DNA of 40,052 nt from Alphaproteobacteria bacterium (GTDB taxonomy: Bacteria; Pseudomonadota; Alphaproteobacteria; Micropepsales; Micropepsaceae), in contig JAEUMK010000028.1 in NCBI GenBank assembly GCA_016792565.1, forward strand, positions 1 to 40,052, written 5' to 3'. The translations under genes and the position numbers were made by a program. Under the pieces are notes generated by a model. The model did not search any database. It was not told the origin of the DNA and saw only the letters and a program-made list of their open reading frames with translations. Within the stretch, counting starts at the first letter, position 1; the number at the start of each line of letters is the position of its first letter. This document shows positions 30,526-38,842 of this stretch, one piece after another.

Positions 30526-31140
30526 ATGAAACTCTACTATTCCCCCGGCGCCTGTTCGCTCGCGCCGCACATCGTCCTGCGCGAGGCCGGCTATGCCTTC
30601 GATCTCGACAAGATCGACATGAAGGCCAAGAAGACGGCGGACGGGTCCGACTATCTGGCCGTCAATCCCAAGGGCGCCGTGCCGGCGTTGCAGCTGGGCG
30701 GCGGCGAGGTCCTGACCGAAGGGCCGGCGATCACGCAGTATCTCGCCGACCAGAAGCCCGAGAGCGGCCTGGCGCCGAAGCCCGGCACGCTGGAGCGCGC
30801 ACGGCTTCAGGAAGTGCTGAACTACCTCTCGTCCGAACTGCACAAGGCATTCGGACCGATCTTCCAGGGCGGCAGCGACGAGGCCAAGAAGGCGGCGATC
30901 GAAACCGTTTCCAAGCGCCTCGGCTATCTGGAGACGCTGTTCGCGGACGGCCGCGACTTCGTCTGCGGCGCGACCTTCAGCGTCGCCGATGCCTATCTCT
31001 TCGTCCTGCAGAGCTGGGCCGGCTTCGTCGGCATCGACCTCAAGACCTGGCCGAAGCTCGCGGCCTACCAGGCGCGCATCGCGGCGCGTCCCAAGGTCCA
31101 GGAAGCCCTCGTCGCCGAAGGCCTGGCGAAGGCCGCCTGA
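30526..31140 (+). CDS. Glutathione S-transferase, beta class
   Basis: A 204-residue GST. The N-terminus MKLYYSPGACSLAPHIVLRE is diagnostic of bacterial beta-class enzymes, with C10 able to form the mixed disulfide with glutathione. NPKGAVPAL and LTEGPAITQYLAD complete the thioredoxin-like domain, and an all-helical domain follows. It conjugates or reduces electrophiles and peroxides with glutathione in the cytoplasm. AAGGAG sits 7 bases before ATG 30526, the strongest ribosome site in the region. It is monocistronic, closed by the hairpin at 31157-31183. Confidence 0.93.
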   Translation: MKLYYSPGACSLAPHIVLREAGYAFDLDKIDMKAKKTADGSDYLAVNPKGAVPALQLGGGEVLTEGPAITQYLADQKPESGLAPKPGTLERARLQEVLNYLSSELHKAFGPIFQGGSDEAKKAAIETVSKRLGYLETLFADGRDFVCGATFSVADAYLFVLQSWAGFVGIDLKTWPKLAAYQARIAARPKVQEALVAEGLAKAA

Positions 31141-31156
31141 CGCCGGATGCGCAATA

Positions 31157-31183
31157 CCCCCGGAGCGCCAGGCGTTCCGGGGG
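31157..31183. terminator. Hairpin terminator between convergent genes
   Basis: CCCCCGGAGCGC (31157-31168) pairs with GCGTTCCGGGGG (31172-31183), including one G-U pair, around a three-base loop. It sits between the GST stop (31140) and the end of the minus-strand repeat-protein gene (31198) and could end both transcripts. The T-run is poor. Confidence 0.55.
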
Positions 31184-31197
31184 CTTGTAGCGCGGTG

Positions 31198-31608
31198 TCA
31201 GTTCGGCGTGTAGCCGCCGCCGACGCCGGGGCCGTCTTCGCCAGCCGCCGGCGGCTTGTCCTCGCAGCCGGGCGCGGCCGCCTTGCCGTCCTCGCCATAG
31301 CCGCCGCCGACGCCCGGGCCGTCTTCGCACTTGGTCGTGTCGGCGGCAGGCTCGCCGGCCGCGGGTTCCGCGGCGGTTTCGCTGTAGCCGCCGCCGGCGC
31401 CGGGACCGTCGTCGTCGGTCTTGGCTGCGTCCGTGCAGCCGGGCGCCTTGCCCGGTTCCGCGTAGCCGCCGCCGGCGCCGGGGCCGTCCTCGCATCCGGC
31501 GTCGGTCGCCGGTTCGCCGGCCGGGGCCGGCGTCGGCTCCGCCGTCTGGGCCGCTGCGCTGGCTACGCCGAGCGCGACGCTCAGCAACAGTGTCGAACAG
31601 ATCTTCAT
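31198..31608 (-). CDS. Secreted protein with four DGPGxGGGY repeats, unknown function
   Basis: A 136-residue protein with a signal peptide (KICSTLLLSVALGVASAAA, cleavage near residue 20) and a mature part that is acidic and rich in Pro, Gly and Ala. The nonamer DGPGAGGGY or DGPGVGGGY occurs four times, at 41-49, 67-75, 96-104 and 125-133, usually preceded by Glu or Asp. The last three are 29 residues apart. Mature cysteines C39, C58, C94 and C115 lie between the repeats. I recognise no family. The repeats could be metal-binding or structural loops, and the protein is probably intrinsically disordered. ATG 31608 follows GGGAG. It ends near the hairpin shared with the GST gene. Confidence 0.75.
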   Translation of the reverse strand: MKICSTLLLSVALGVASAAAQTAEPTPAPAGEPATDAGCEDGPGAGGGYAEPGKAPGCTDAAKTDDDGPGAGGGYSETAAEPAAGEPAADTTKCEDGPGVGGGYGEDGKAAAPGCEDKPPAAGEDGPGVGGGYTPN

Positions 31609-31683
31609 GGGCCACTCCCTCGCTTTGGGTCCCGCTGCGATCATCCTAGCGGTTGACGGCGGGATTGCGGCTGCGGCGATGCG

Positions 31684-32250
31684 TCATGGCGACGCGGGGG
31701 CGGCTCTCTGGGCGGCGACCAGCGGGTGCGGCTCGTCGCCGATCGGCTCGACCATCGCCTGGACCTGGCCGAAGGGCTGGAAACCGAAGCGCTGATAGAG
31801 CGGCAGGGCGCGCGGGTGATCCAGGGTGCAGGTCTGGACGTGCAGCCGCCGGGGGGCCTTGTCCCAGGCGATGGCGATCGCTTCGCCGAGGAAGAAGGCG
31901 CCCAGGCCCAGCCCGGTGTAATCCGGCGCGAGGCCGAAATAGGCGAGCTCGATGTTCTGCGGATTGCGGGCGTCCAGCTCGGCATAGCCGGCCGGGCAGC
32001 CATCGACGTAGAGGACGTAGATCTCGATCCCGTCCTGGTGGATCGCGGCGGCGAGATCGGCGTCGCTCATCCGCCGCCGGTTGACCCAGACCCAGGGCTT
32101 GCCGACGCTCTCGTAGAGAAAGCGGTAGAAGCCGACCGGCGGCCGCTCGGCCCGGGTCAGCAGAAGACGGCGGCCCGTCGGCGCCGTCGCGCGGCGCTCG
32201 CTGCGGGCATACATCTGCAGGAAGGTGACCGTCGTCGGCAGCGGGATCAT
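31684..32250 (-). CDS. GNAT family N-acetyltransferase
   Basis: A 188-residue GNAT protein. The acetyl-CoA pyrophosphate loop region is YTGLGLGAFFLGEAIAIAW, preceded by IYVLYVDGCPAGYAELDA, and HPRALPLYQRFGFQPFG marks the C-terminal strand. It transfers an acetyl group to an unknown amine. Its ATG 32250 is 2 bases after the stop of the sulfurtransferase gene, so the two are co-transcribed. The C-terminal tail (VAAQRAAPASP) is not conserved in the family. Confidence 0.87.
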   Translation of the reverse strand: MIPLPTTVTFLQMYARSERRATAPTGRRLLLTRAERPPVGFYRFLYESVGKPWVWVNRRRMSDADLAAAIHQDGIEIYVLYVDGCPAGYAELDARNPQNIELAYFGLAPDYTGLGLGAFFLGEAIAIAWDKAPRRLHVQTCTLDHPRALPLYQRFGFQPFGQVQAMVEPIGDEPHPLVAAQRAAPASP

Positions 32251-32252
32251 CG

Positions 32253-33107
32253 TCAGGGGCCGGTGGCGACCGGCGCGTCGGCACGGCCGCCCCAATCCGC
32301 CCAGGAGCCGTCGTAGAGCGCGCCGTCGCGATGGCCGATCGCGGCAAGCGCCAGGAGCGGCAGGCAGGCCGAGACGCCCGAGCCGCAGGTCGCGATGACC
32401 GGCCGCTTCGGGTCGATCCCCGCCTCGGCGAAAACCCGCAGCAGGTCGTCCTTGCGCTTCAGCGTGCCGTCCGGGCGCAGCAGCGTGGCGAAGGGCAGGT
32501 TGACGGCGCCCGGCATGTGGCCGCTGCGCAGTCCCGGCCGGGGCTCCGGCTCCGCGCCCGAGAAGCGCGCCGCCGAGCGGGCGTCGATGACCTGGGCGGT
32601 CCCGTTCTCCAGAGCGGACTTCACGTCCTGGAACGTACGCACCAGCGACCAGTTGGGACGCGTCGTGAAATGGCGCTGGAAGGGGGAGATGGTGGCGTCG
32701 GTGACCGGCAGCCCCTCGGCCCGCCATTTCAGGAAGCCCCCGTCCAGCACCACGACGTTCTCGTGGCCCATGGCCCGGAACATCCACCACGCCCGCGCCG
32801 CCGAAAACATGCCGTAGGCATCGTAGACGACGACCGTGGTGCCGTCCCCGATGCCCAGCCTGCGCACCCGGCTCGAGAACTTCTCCGCCGGCGGCAGCAT
32901 GTGCGGCAGGGGCGAGGCGGCATCGGCGATTTCGTCGATGTCGAAGAACAGGGCGCCCGGAATGTGCTCGTCCTCGAACTCGCGCCGGCCCGACCGGTTG
33001 GCGGCCGGAAGGTGCCAGGAGGCGTCGAGAATGCGGATGTCCGGCGTTCCCAGCCGGTCCTTGAGCCAATCGCAGGAAACGAGCACGGAGGGATCGCTGA
33101 GGGGCAT
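32253..33107 (-). CDS. sseA: 3-mercaptopyruvate sulfurtransferase
   Basis: A 284-residue two-domain rhodanese. Only the second domain has the catalytic loop, with C241 in ATCGSGVSA, the mercaptopyruvate-type motif (CGSGVTA in E. coli SseA), not the CRKGVT of thiosulfate rhodaneses. The first domain begins VLVSCDWLKDRL and includes HIPGALFFDIDEI. It moves sulfur from 3-mercaptopyruvate to thiol or cyanide acceptors. A candidate promoter lies upstream (33137-33165). It could feed sulfur to tRNA or molybdenum-cofactor pathways, but that is not shown. Confidence 0.93.
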   Translation of the reverse strand: MPLSDPSVLVSCDWLKDRLGTPDIRILDASWHLPAANRSGRREFEDEHIPGALFFDIDEIADAASPLPHMLPPAEKFSSRVRRLGIGDGTTVVVYDAYGMFSAARAWWMFRAMGHENVVVLDGGFLKWRAEGLPVTDATISPFQRHFTTRPNWSLVRTFQDVKSALENGTAQVIDARSAARFSGAEPEPRPGLRSGHMPGAVNLPFATLLRPDGTLKRKDDLLRVFAEAGIDPKRPVIATCGSGVSACLPLLALAAIGHRDGALYDGSWADWGGRADAPVATGP

Positions 33108-33136
33108 GGGCGTTTCTGTTGTTGCGGTCCCGAGCC

Positions 33137-33165
33137 TTTTAGCGTCGCTTGTGCCGCCCCGTCCA
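33137..33165 (-). promoter_or_regulatory. Candidate promoter of sseA
   Basis: On the minus strand TGGACG (33165-33160) is followed after 17 bases by CTAAAA (33142-33137). Transcription would begin near 33130, some 22 bases before the start codon. The match to consensus is moderate and unverified. Confidence 0.3.
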
Positions 33166-33263
33166 CGGCGGGACGTCGAGGCTGTCTTTGCATCCGTACC
33201 GCACCCGGCGGCGTAGATGGGCTATCCGCAAGACTTGGCTGGCCGATCAAAGGGAGCGCAACC

Positions 33264-33926
33264 ATGGTTCGCAGCATTGCCGTCGTTCTACTGGCGTTCC
33301 TCGGGCTGGCGGCAGCCCGCGCCGAGGCCAGCCAGCCCTCCGACATCGACTTCCGCGTCTTCCGGGACGGCGAGGAGATCGGGCACCACCGCGTGACCTT
33401 CTCGCGCGAGGGCGACGACCTGATCGCCGAGACCTCCATCGAACTGGCCGTGACGTTCGCCTCGATCCGGGTCTTCTACTACAATCACAGCTCGCGCGAA
33501 GTCTGGCGGGACGGGGCGCTGCAGGCCCTCAGCTCGACCACCTACGACGACGGCGACGACCATACGCTCTCGCTCCAGCGCCAGGGCGACGGCTTCGTCG
33601 TCCAGGGCACGCGCTTCAGCGGGCCGGTCTCGGCCGATGCCGTGCCGACCTCGTACTGGTTTCCCCAGATGATCAGCGCCGGGCGCTTCATCGACACCCA
33701 GAACGGACGCGTCTTCGACGGCCGGATCGACCGGATCGGCGCGGAAACCATCGAGGTCGGCGGCGTCCAGGTCCCGGCGACGCGCTACACGCTGACCGAG
33801 GCGCTTGAGATGAACCTCTGGTACGACGCCGCGGGCCGCTGGGTGCGCACCTCGTTCGAGGCCCGCGGATCGCAGATCGAGTACGTTCTGGCCGCGCCTC
33901 TGCCGCCGGTGACGGCGTCGAACTAG
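33264..33926 (+). CDS. Secreted DUF6134-like protein
   Basis: A 220-residue protein with a signal peptide (VRSIAVVLLAFLGLAAARAEA). The mature part is beta-rich: FRVFRDGEEIGHHRVTFSREGD, then repeated strands, and NLWYDAAGRWVRTSFEARGS at the end. This resembles the family annotated DUF6134, related to DUF3108 outer-membrane-associated proteins; the function is unknown. AGGGAG precedes ATG 33264. It is divergent from sseA and monocistronic, closed by the terminator at 33937-33964. Confidence 0.7.
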   Translation: MVRSIAVVLLAFLGLAAARAEASQPSDIDFRVFRDGEEIGHHRVTFSREGDDLIAETSIELAVTFASIRVFYYNHSSREVWRDGALQALSSTTYDDGDDHTLSLQRQGDGFVVQGTRFSGPVSADAVPTSYWFPQMISAGRFIDTQNGRVFDGRIDRIGAETIEVGGVQVPATRYTLTEALEMNLWYDAAGRWVRTSFEARGSQIEYVLAAPLPPVTASN

Positions 33927-33936
33927 GCTGGCGAAG

Positions 33937-33964
33937 GGCCCGCCGCCTGCCGGCGGGCCTCTTG
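33937..33964. terminator. Rho-independent terminator after the DUF6134-like gene
   Basis: GGCCCGCCG (33937-33945) and CGGCGGGCC (33951-33959) form a perfect 9-base stem with a 5-base loop, followed by TCTT. It sits between the stop at 33926 and the convergent gene end at 33978, so it could serve both strands. Confidence 0.7.
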
Positions 33965-33977
33965 CGGGCACTGCCTG

Positions 33978-35216
33978 TCAGGGTTTTGTCAGGCGCGCCT
34001 GGATCACGTCGATCGAGCCGCCCGAGAACCCGGCCTCGCAATAGCAGAAGTAATAGGTCCACAGCCGCTTGAAGCGCTCGTCGAAGCCGAGCGCCTCGAT
34101 GTCGCTCCAGCGGGCGAGAAAGCGCCGCCGCCACTCCGCCAGCGTCCGCGCATAGTCGGCGCCGAAGGCGTGGTGCCCGGACCAGCCGAGGCCGGCCCGG
34201 CCCACCTGGCTGCGCAGCGCCGAGAGGGTCGGCAGCATGCCGCCCGGAAAGACGTACTTCTGGATGAAGTCGACCGAGCGGCGATAGGTCTCGAAGCTGG
34301 CGTCGGAGATGGTGATGATCTGCAGCGCCGCCGCGCCGCCCGGCTTCAGGACTTCGGCGACCTTGCCGAAATAGGCCGGCCAGTAGCGCTCGCCGACCGC
34401 CTCGAACATCTCGATCGAGATGACCTTGTCATAGGTCTCGGCGACGTCGCGATAGTCCTGGAAACGCAGCGCGACGCGGTCCGACAGGCCGGCCCGCTGC
34501 ATGCGGGCCCTGGCGTAGTCGAGCTGCGCCTGGCTGATCGTGATGCCGGTGACTTCGGCGCCCCGGCGGGCGGCGGCGTACTCGGCGAAGCCGCCCCAGC
34601 CGCACCCGATCTCCAGCACGCGTTCGCCGGGCCTGAGGTCGATGGCGTCGGCGAGCGCGGCGTATTTCGCCGTCTGGGCGTCCGCGAGGCTTTCGGCGCC
34701 GCTGTCGTAGCGGGCCGCCGAATAGGTCATCGTCTCGTCGAGGAAGGACTCGTAGAACGCATTTCCAAGATCGTAGTGCGCGTGGATGTTGCGCCGCGCG
34801 CCGCGCCGCGTGTTGGCCCGCAGCGCGTGCACCAGCCGGTCGAACAGCCGCCGCATCCGGCTGGGCCGTCCGCCGCTTTCGTAGGCCGTGTTGAGGAGCC
34901 CGCAGGTCAGCAGGCCGGTGACGTCGGGGCTGTCCCAGAGGCCGTCGAGATAGGCCTCGGCGAAGCCCAGCGAGCCGCCCATGGCCAGACGGGTGAACAT
35001 CGCGTTGTCGTGGACCTGCAGGAAGGCGGACGGGCCAGGCTCCGCGCCGCGGAATTCGAAACGCCGGCCGTCCGGCAGAGCGAGGGTCATGGACCCGAAG
35101 CGGATCCGCTCCAGCGCCGTGAGGACCATCCGGGCGGCGAAGGGCAGGCCGCGATAGGCGGCCGCCGGCTTCTGCGCGCTGCGCCGTTGCGGGTAGGCGG
35201 TGCTGTCCATGGTCAT
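33978..35216 (-). CDS. Cyclopropane-fatty-acyl-phospholipid synthase-like SAM methyltransferase
   Basis: A 412-residue methyltransferase of the CFA synthase family. The SAM site is VLEIGCGWGGFAEYA (200-214); MFEAVG keeps the catalytic-site glutamate (E272). Two positions of the bicarbonate site seen in E. coli Cfa differ: A167 (YSAARY) aligns with Cys139, and Q299 (LQIITIS) aligns with His266. The enzyme methylates double bonds of membrane-lipid acyl chains with SAM. The product may be a cyclopropane or, given those changes and the flavoprotein neighbour, a methyl- or methylene-branched chain. ATG 35216 overlaps the DUF1365 gene stop, and this is the last gene of a four-gene operon. Confidence 0.88.
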   Translation of the reverse strand: MTMDSTAYPQRRSAQKPAAAYRGLPFAARMVLTALERIRFGSMTLALPDGRRFEFRGAEPGPSAFLQVHDNAMFTRLAMGGSLGFAEAYLDGLWDSPDVTGLLTCGLLNTAYESGGRPSRMRRLFDRLVHALRANTRRGARRNIHAHYDLGNAFYESFLDETMTYSAARYDSGAESLADAQTAKYAALADAIDLRPGERVLEIGCGWGGFAEYAAARRGAEVTGITISQAQLDYARARMQRAGLSDRVALRFQDYRDVAETYDKVISIEMFEAVGERYWPAYFGKVAEVLKPGGAAALQIITISDASFETYRRSVDFIQKYVFPGGMLPTLSALRSQVGRAGLGWSGHHAFGADYARTLAEWRRRFLARWSDIEALGFDERFKRLWTYYFCYCEAGFSGGSIDVIQARLTKP

Positions 35217-36010
35217 GCGACGGCGCTCCGTCCGGTCGGCTCGAGCGCCGCGCTGACCCCGCCGGGCGGGCTGAGCGGGCGCTCCACCGGACGGCCGCCG
35301 CGCAGCCAGGCGAGCAGCGCCTCGGCGTGGATCGCCGCGACGACCTTCAGCGTCATCAGCGGATGGCGCAGTACGGCGGCCAGCGCGGTCCATGTCGTGA
35401 GAGGGCGGTAGGCGCCGGTCTGGGCCGCGGTCAGCAGCCAGCCCTCCTCGCCGAATTCCTTGATGCCGAAGGACAGCGTCGCGCCCGGCGCGCGCGCCGC
35501 GAAGTCGTAGCGGGCGCGCATCGGCAGCAGCGGCGAGACATAAAGGACCTTGTCGGCGCTGTAGCGGGCGACCCCGCCGGCGTCGGCCGCCGCAGGCGCG
35601 ACATAGGCATGGCTGTCGCCGAACGTGTTGTTCACCTCGTGCACCACGGCGAACAGGACTCCGTTGCTGTAGCAGTAGAAGAGGGAAATGGGGTTGAAGA
35701 CGAGGCCCCACAAGCGCGGGAAGCAAAGCAGCATGATCTGGTCCGGGCGGGTCGCGATCCCGGCGCGGTTGAGGCACGCCTCCACCCAGGGGCGCAGGGC
35801 CGAGCCGTCGCGGGGGCCATGGTCCTTGTCGTGGAACGACAGGACATTGAAGCGATTGCGGCTCAGGAGCGCGCAGCGCTGCGGCGCCGCATCGATGGCG
35901 TCGATGTCGAGGAACAGCGAGAACACGCGATAGACGAAGCGCCGTGCCGGCTTGGCGCGGGCATGCATGACGCGTCCGGTATAGAGGCCGTGGCCGGGAA
36001 TGCCGCTCAT
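35213..36010 (-). CDS. DUF1365 family protein
   Basis: A 265-residue DUF1365 protein. Family marks are LYTGRVMHARAKPARRFVYR, LLCFPRLWGLVFNPISLFYC and EVNNTFGDSHAYV. The biochemical role is not established, but it recurs between an FAD oxidoreductase and a CFA-synthase-like gene in many proteobacteria, which suggests work on lipid acyl chains. It overlaps both neighbours by four bases. No signal peptide is visible; the C-terminal half has amphipathic or hydrophobic segments that could associate with membrane. Confidence 0.9.
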   Translation of the reverse strand: MSGIPGHGLYTGRVMHARAKPARRFVYRVFSLFLDIDAIDAAPQRCALLSRNRFNVLSFHDKDHGPRDGSALRPWVEACLNRAGIATRPDQIMLLCFPRLWGLVFNPISLFYCYSNGVLFAVVHEVNNTFGDSHAYVAPAAADAGGVARYSADKVLYVSPLLPMRARYDFAARAPGATLSFGIKEFGEEGWLLTAAQTGAYRPLTTWTALAAVLRHPLMTLKVVAAIHAEALLAWLRGGRPVERPLSPPGGVSAALEPTGRSAVA

Positions 36011-37326
36011 TCGGCCGCCAGCGCAGTCGTGAAGCCGCGGGCCGGACCGAGCGCCCCCCAGGGCGCCGGCGCCCCCAGACGCGCCGCGACTTCCAGTCCC
36101 GAGGCCAGGCCGTCCTCGTGGAAGCCATAGCCGCGCCAGGCGCCGCAATACCAGGTGCGGCGGGTTCCCTGCACCGCCTGGAGCGCCTGCTGCGAGGCCT
36201 GGGCGGTGAGGTCGAAGCGCGGATGCTCGTAGGTGAAGCGCGCGAACACCTTGTCGGCCGCCGGCTCGTCGGCCGGGTTCAGCGTGACGAAGAGCGGAAA
36301 CCGATGGTCGATCCCCTGCAGGCGGTTCATCCAGTAGCTCAGCGAGACCGCCGCCACGTCCGGCCCCCGCGTATCGCCCAGATAGTTCCAGCTCGACCAG
36401 ACCTTTTGCCGCCGCGGCATGAAGGCGGTGTCCCGGTGCAGCACGGCGACGTTCGGCGTGTAGCGGATGGCGCCCAGAAGCTCGGCCTCCATCGAGTCGG
36501 GATCCTCGAGCGCCGCCAGCGCCTCGTCGGCATGCGCGGCGAAGACCACATGGTCGAAGCGTTCGCTCGACCCGTCGCTGCCGGTCACCTCGACATGCGT
36601 CTCGTGCCGCCGGACCCGCGCGGCGCCGCACCCGAGACGGAGCTCGCCGCCGAAATCGGCCAGCAGCCGCTCGACATAGGAGCGCGAGCCGCCCGTTACG
36701 GTGCGCCAGGTCAGCGTGTCGAAGCCCGCGAGCAGGCGGTGGTTGTCGAAGAAGGCGATGAACGCGTTGGCTGGAAAGTCCAGCATGCCGGCGTTCGGCG
36801 TCGACCAGATCGCCGCCGCCATCGGCAGCAGATAGCGATCGCGGAACGCGCTGCCGAGGCGGCGGCGGTCGAGATAGGCGCCGAGAGAGAGGCCTTCCAG
36901 CGATCCGTTCAGCAGGTCGGCCGGCGCCATGCGGTTGAAGCGCAGGATGTCCATCCACATCGCATGGTGCGAGGGGCGGAAGATGTTGCGCTTCTGCGCG
37001 AACAGCGTCCCGACGCGGTCGCCCGACCATTCCAGGCGGCCGCCGTCGAGGCTGACGCCGAAGCTCATGTCGCTCGTCTGGGTCTCGACGCCCAGCGCCG
37101 CAAACAGCCTGACGAGGTTGGGATAGTTCGTCTCGTTGTAGACGATGAAGCCGGTATCGACGGCGATCCGCGTGCCGTCATAGTCGATGTCCGAGGTGTG
37201 GGCGTGACCGCCCGCCCGCTGAGCCTTCTCGTAGAGCACGACCTGATGCCGCTTCGACAGCGCCCAGGCTGCGCCGAGGCCCGAGATGCCGGAACCGATA
37301 ACTGCGATACGCATGGAGTCTTGCAT
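36007..37326 (-). CDS. FAD-dependent oxidoreductase, amine-oxidase-like
   Basis: A 439-residue flavoprotein with the dinucleotide-binding motif AVIGSGISGLGAAWAL near the N-terminus, followed by GGHAHT and TGFIVYNETNYPNLVRLF, typical of COG2907 (predicted NAD/FAD-binding protein). The substrate is unknown. Related domains are found fused to CFA synthase in plants and encoded beside methyltransferases in bacterial fatty-acid pathways, so it may oxidise or reduce the methylated acyl chain. ATG 37326 shares its A with the photolyase stop (TGATG); ATG 37314 is an alternative start that lies nearer to the FAD motif. Confidence 0.87.
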   Translation of the reverse strand: MQDSMRIAVIGSGISGLGAAWALSKRHQVVLYEKAQRAGGHAHTSDIDYDGTRIAVDTGFIVYNETNYPNLVRLFAALGVETQTSDMSFGVSLDGGRLEWSGDRVGTLFAQKRNIFRPSHHAMWMDILRFNRMAPADLLNGSLEGLSLGAYLDRRRLGSAFRDRYLLPMAAAIWSTPNAGMLDFPANAFIAFFDNHRLLAGFDTLTWRTVTGGSRSYVERLLADFGGELRLGCGAARVRRHETHVEVTGSDGSSERFDHVVFAAHADEALAALEDPDSMEAELLGAIRYTPNVAVLHRDTAFMPRRQKVWSSWNYLGDTRGPDVAAVSLSYWMNRLQGIDHRFPLFVTLNPADEPAADKVFARFTYEHPRFDLTAQASQQALQAVQGTRRTWYCGAWRGYGFHEDGLASGLEVAARLGAPAPWGALGPARGFTTALAAE

Positions 37327-38765
37327 CAGGCCCTCAAGGCTGAGAATGCCGCGAGGGCGCGTGCGCGCCCCGCCTGCAGATTGATGATCGGGTGGGGATA
37401 GGTTCGGCCCAGGGCGACGCCGGCTCCGGCGAGGACCGCCTCGGGCGTTTCCCAGGGTTTGTGAATCCAGGGAGCCGGCAGGCCCGCCAGTTCGGGCACA
37501 TGGGCGCGCACATAGTCGCCGTTCGGGTCGAACTTCTCGCCCTGCAGCACGGGATTGAAGACGCGGAAATAGGGAGCGGCGTCGGCGCCGCATCCGGCGA
37601 CCCACTGCCAGCTCGCCGCGTTGCTGGCGAGATCGGCATCGACCAGCGTGTCCCAGAACCAGGCCTCGCCGTCCTGCCAGGGGATCAGCAGGTGCTTGAC
37701 GAGGAAGGAGGCCGCGACCATGCGCACGCGGTTGTGCATCCAGCCATAGGTCCAGAGCTGGCGCATGCCGGCATCGACGATCGGCACGCCGGTCTGTCCG
37801 GCCTGCCAGCGCGACAGCGCCGTGCGGTCGTCCGCCCACGGAAAATGCGCGAACTCCGGACGGAAGGCGGTCTCCGGCAGATGGGGCGCCTGGTGGAGCA
37901 GGTGGTACGAGAACTCGCGCCAGCCGATCTCCGCCAGGAACTTGGCGGCAGGCGCTTCCAGCGCGCCGGTCCGTCCGGCGGCGAAGCGCACGGCCTGCCA
38001 GACCTGCCGCGGTCCGATCTCGCCGAAATGGAGATGCGGCGACAGCATCGAGGTACCGTCCGTGTCCGGACGATCCCGGTCGCTCGCATAGGCGATGATC
38101 GCGCCGTCGAGGAAGGCCGTCAGCTTCCTGAGCGCGCCCGCCTCGCCGGGTTGCCACATCTCGCCGAACGACCGCGCCCAGTCCGGCCGGCCGGGCAGAA
38201 GACCCCAGTCCTCAAGCGCCTCGCCGGCGACCGGGGCGGCGGGGGCGGCGAGCGCCCGGGGCGCGGGCAAGGGCGCGGCGATCGGGCCGCTTGCCTGGGC
38301 GGCGCGCCAGAACGGAGTGAAGACCTTGAAGGGCTCGCCGGCCTGGGTCCTGACGGTCCAGGGTTCGAACAGCAGGGCGGCGTTGAACGAGCGCGCATCG
38401 AGCCCGCGGCCGGCGAGCTGCGCCTTGATCGCCGTGTCCTGGGCGACGGCGAGAGGCTCGTAGCGGCGGTTCCAGTAGACCGCCCCGGCCCCGGTCTCGG
38501 CGATCAGGCGGTCGAGCGTCTCGCCGGCGTCGCCGCGTCTGAGGACGAGGGGGGCGCCAAGGTCCGCCAGGGCGGCCGACAGGGCCGACAGCGAGTGATG
38601 CAGCCACCAGCGGCTGGCGCCGCCCATCGCCCACGCCCCGGCCGCGGCGTCGTCCAGGATGTAGACGGGGATGACGGGACGGCCGGAGGCCGCGGCCTCT
38701 GCCAGCGCCGGATTGTCCTGCAGGCGCAAATCCTGCCTGAGCCAGACGATGGCCGGCGCGCTCAT
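37326..38765 (-). CDS. phr: Deoxyribodipyrimidine photolyase
   Basis: A 479-residue photolyase of the class I type, which uses light and FADH- to split cyclobutane pyrimidine dimers. The N-terminal alpha/beta domain starts AIVWLRQDLRLQDNPAL. The FAD-binding domain has GWREFSYHLL, TGVPIVDAGMRQLWTYGWMH, NRVRMVAASFLVKHLL and ASNAASWQWVAG. ATG 38765 is preceded by GGGGAG; the longer open frame adds 43 residues without homology. It heads the operon with the flavoprotein, DUF1365 and CFA-like genes. A perfect inverted repeat lies 20-40 bases upstream. Confidence 0.95.
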   Translation of the reverse strand: MSAPAIVWLRQDLRLQDNPALAEAAASGRPVIPVYILDDAAAGAWAMGGASRWWLHHSLSALSAALADLGAPLVLRRGDAGETLDRLIAETGAGAVYWNRRYEPLAVAQDTAIKAQLAGRGLDARSFNAALLFEPWTVRTQAGEPFKVFTPFWRAAQASGPIAAPLPAPRALAAPAAPVAGEALEDWGLLPGRPDWARSFGEMWQPGEAGALRKLTAFLDGAIIAYASDRDRPDTDGTSMLSPHLHFGEIGPRQVWQAVRFAAGRTGALEAPAAKFLAEIGWREFSYHLLHQAPHLPETAFRPEFAHFPWADDRTALSRWQAGQTGVPIVDAGMRQLWTYGWMHNRVRMVAASFLVKHLLIPWQDGEAWFWDTLVDADLASNAASWQWVAGCGADAAPYFRVFNPVLQGEKFDPNGDYVRAHVPELAGLPAPWIHKPWETPEAVLAGAGVALGRTYPHPIINLQAGRARALAAFSALRA

Positions 38766-38784
38766 ACCCACTCCCCGCTCTCCG

Positions 38785-38805
38785 ACAGGGGGAGTGCCCC
38801 CCTGT
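38785..38805. promoter_or_regulatory. Inverted repeat just upstream of phr
   Basis: ACAGGGGG (38785-38792) and CCCCCTGT (38798-38805) are perfect 8-base arms with a 5-base loop. It ends 20 bases before the phr start on the minus strand and 38 bases after the phosphatase stop. It may be an operator, a leader hairpin or a terminator of the upstream gene; no T-run follows. Confidence 0.45.
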
Positions 38806-38842
38806 TCTGTCAGGGTAACTACGCGGGAGACGGGGCGGTGGA

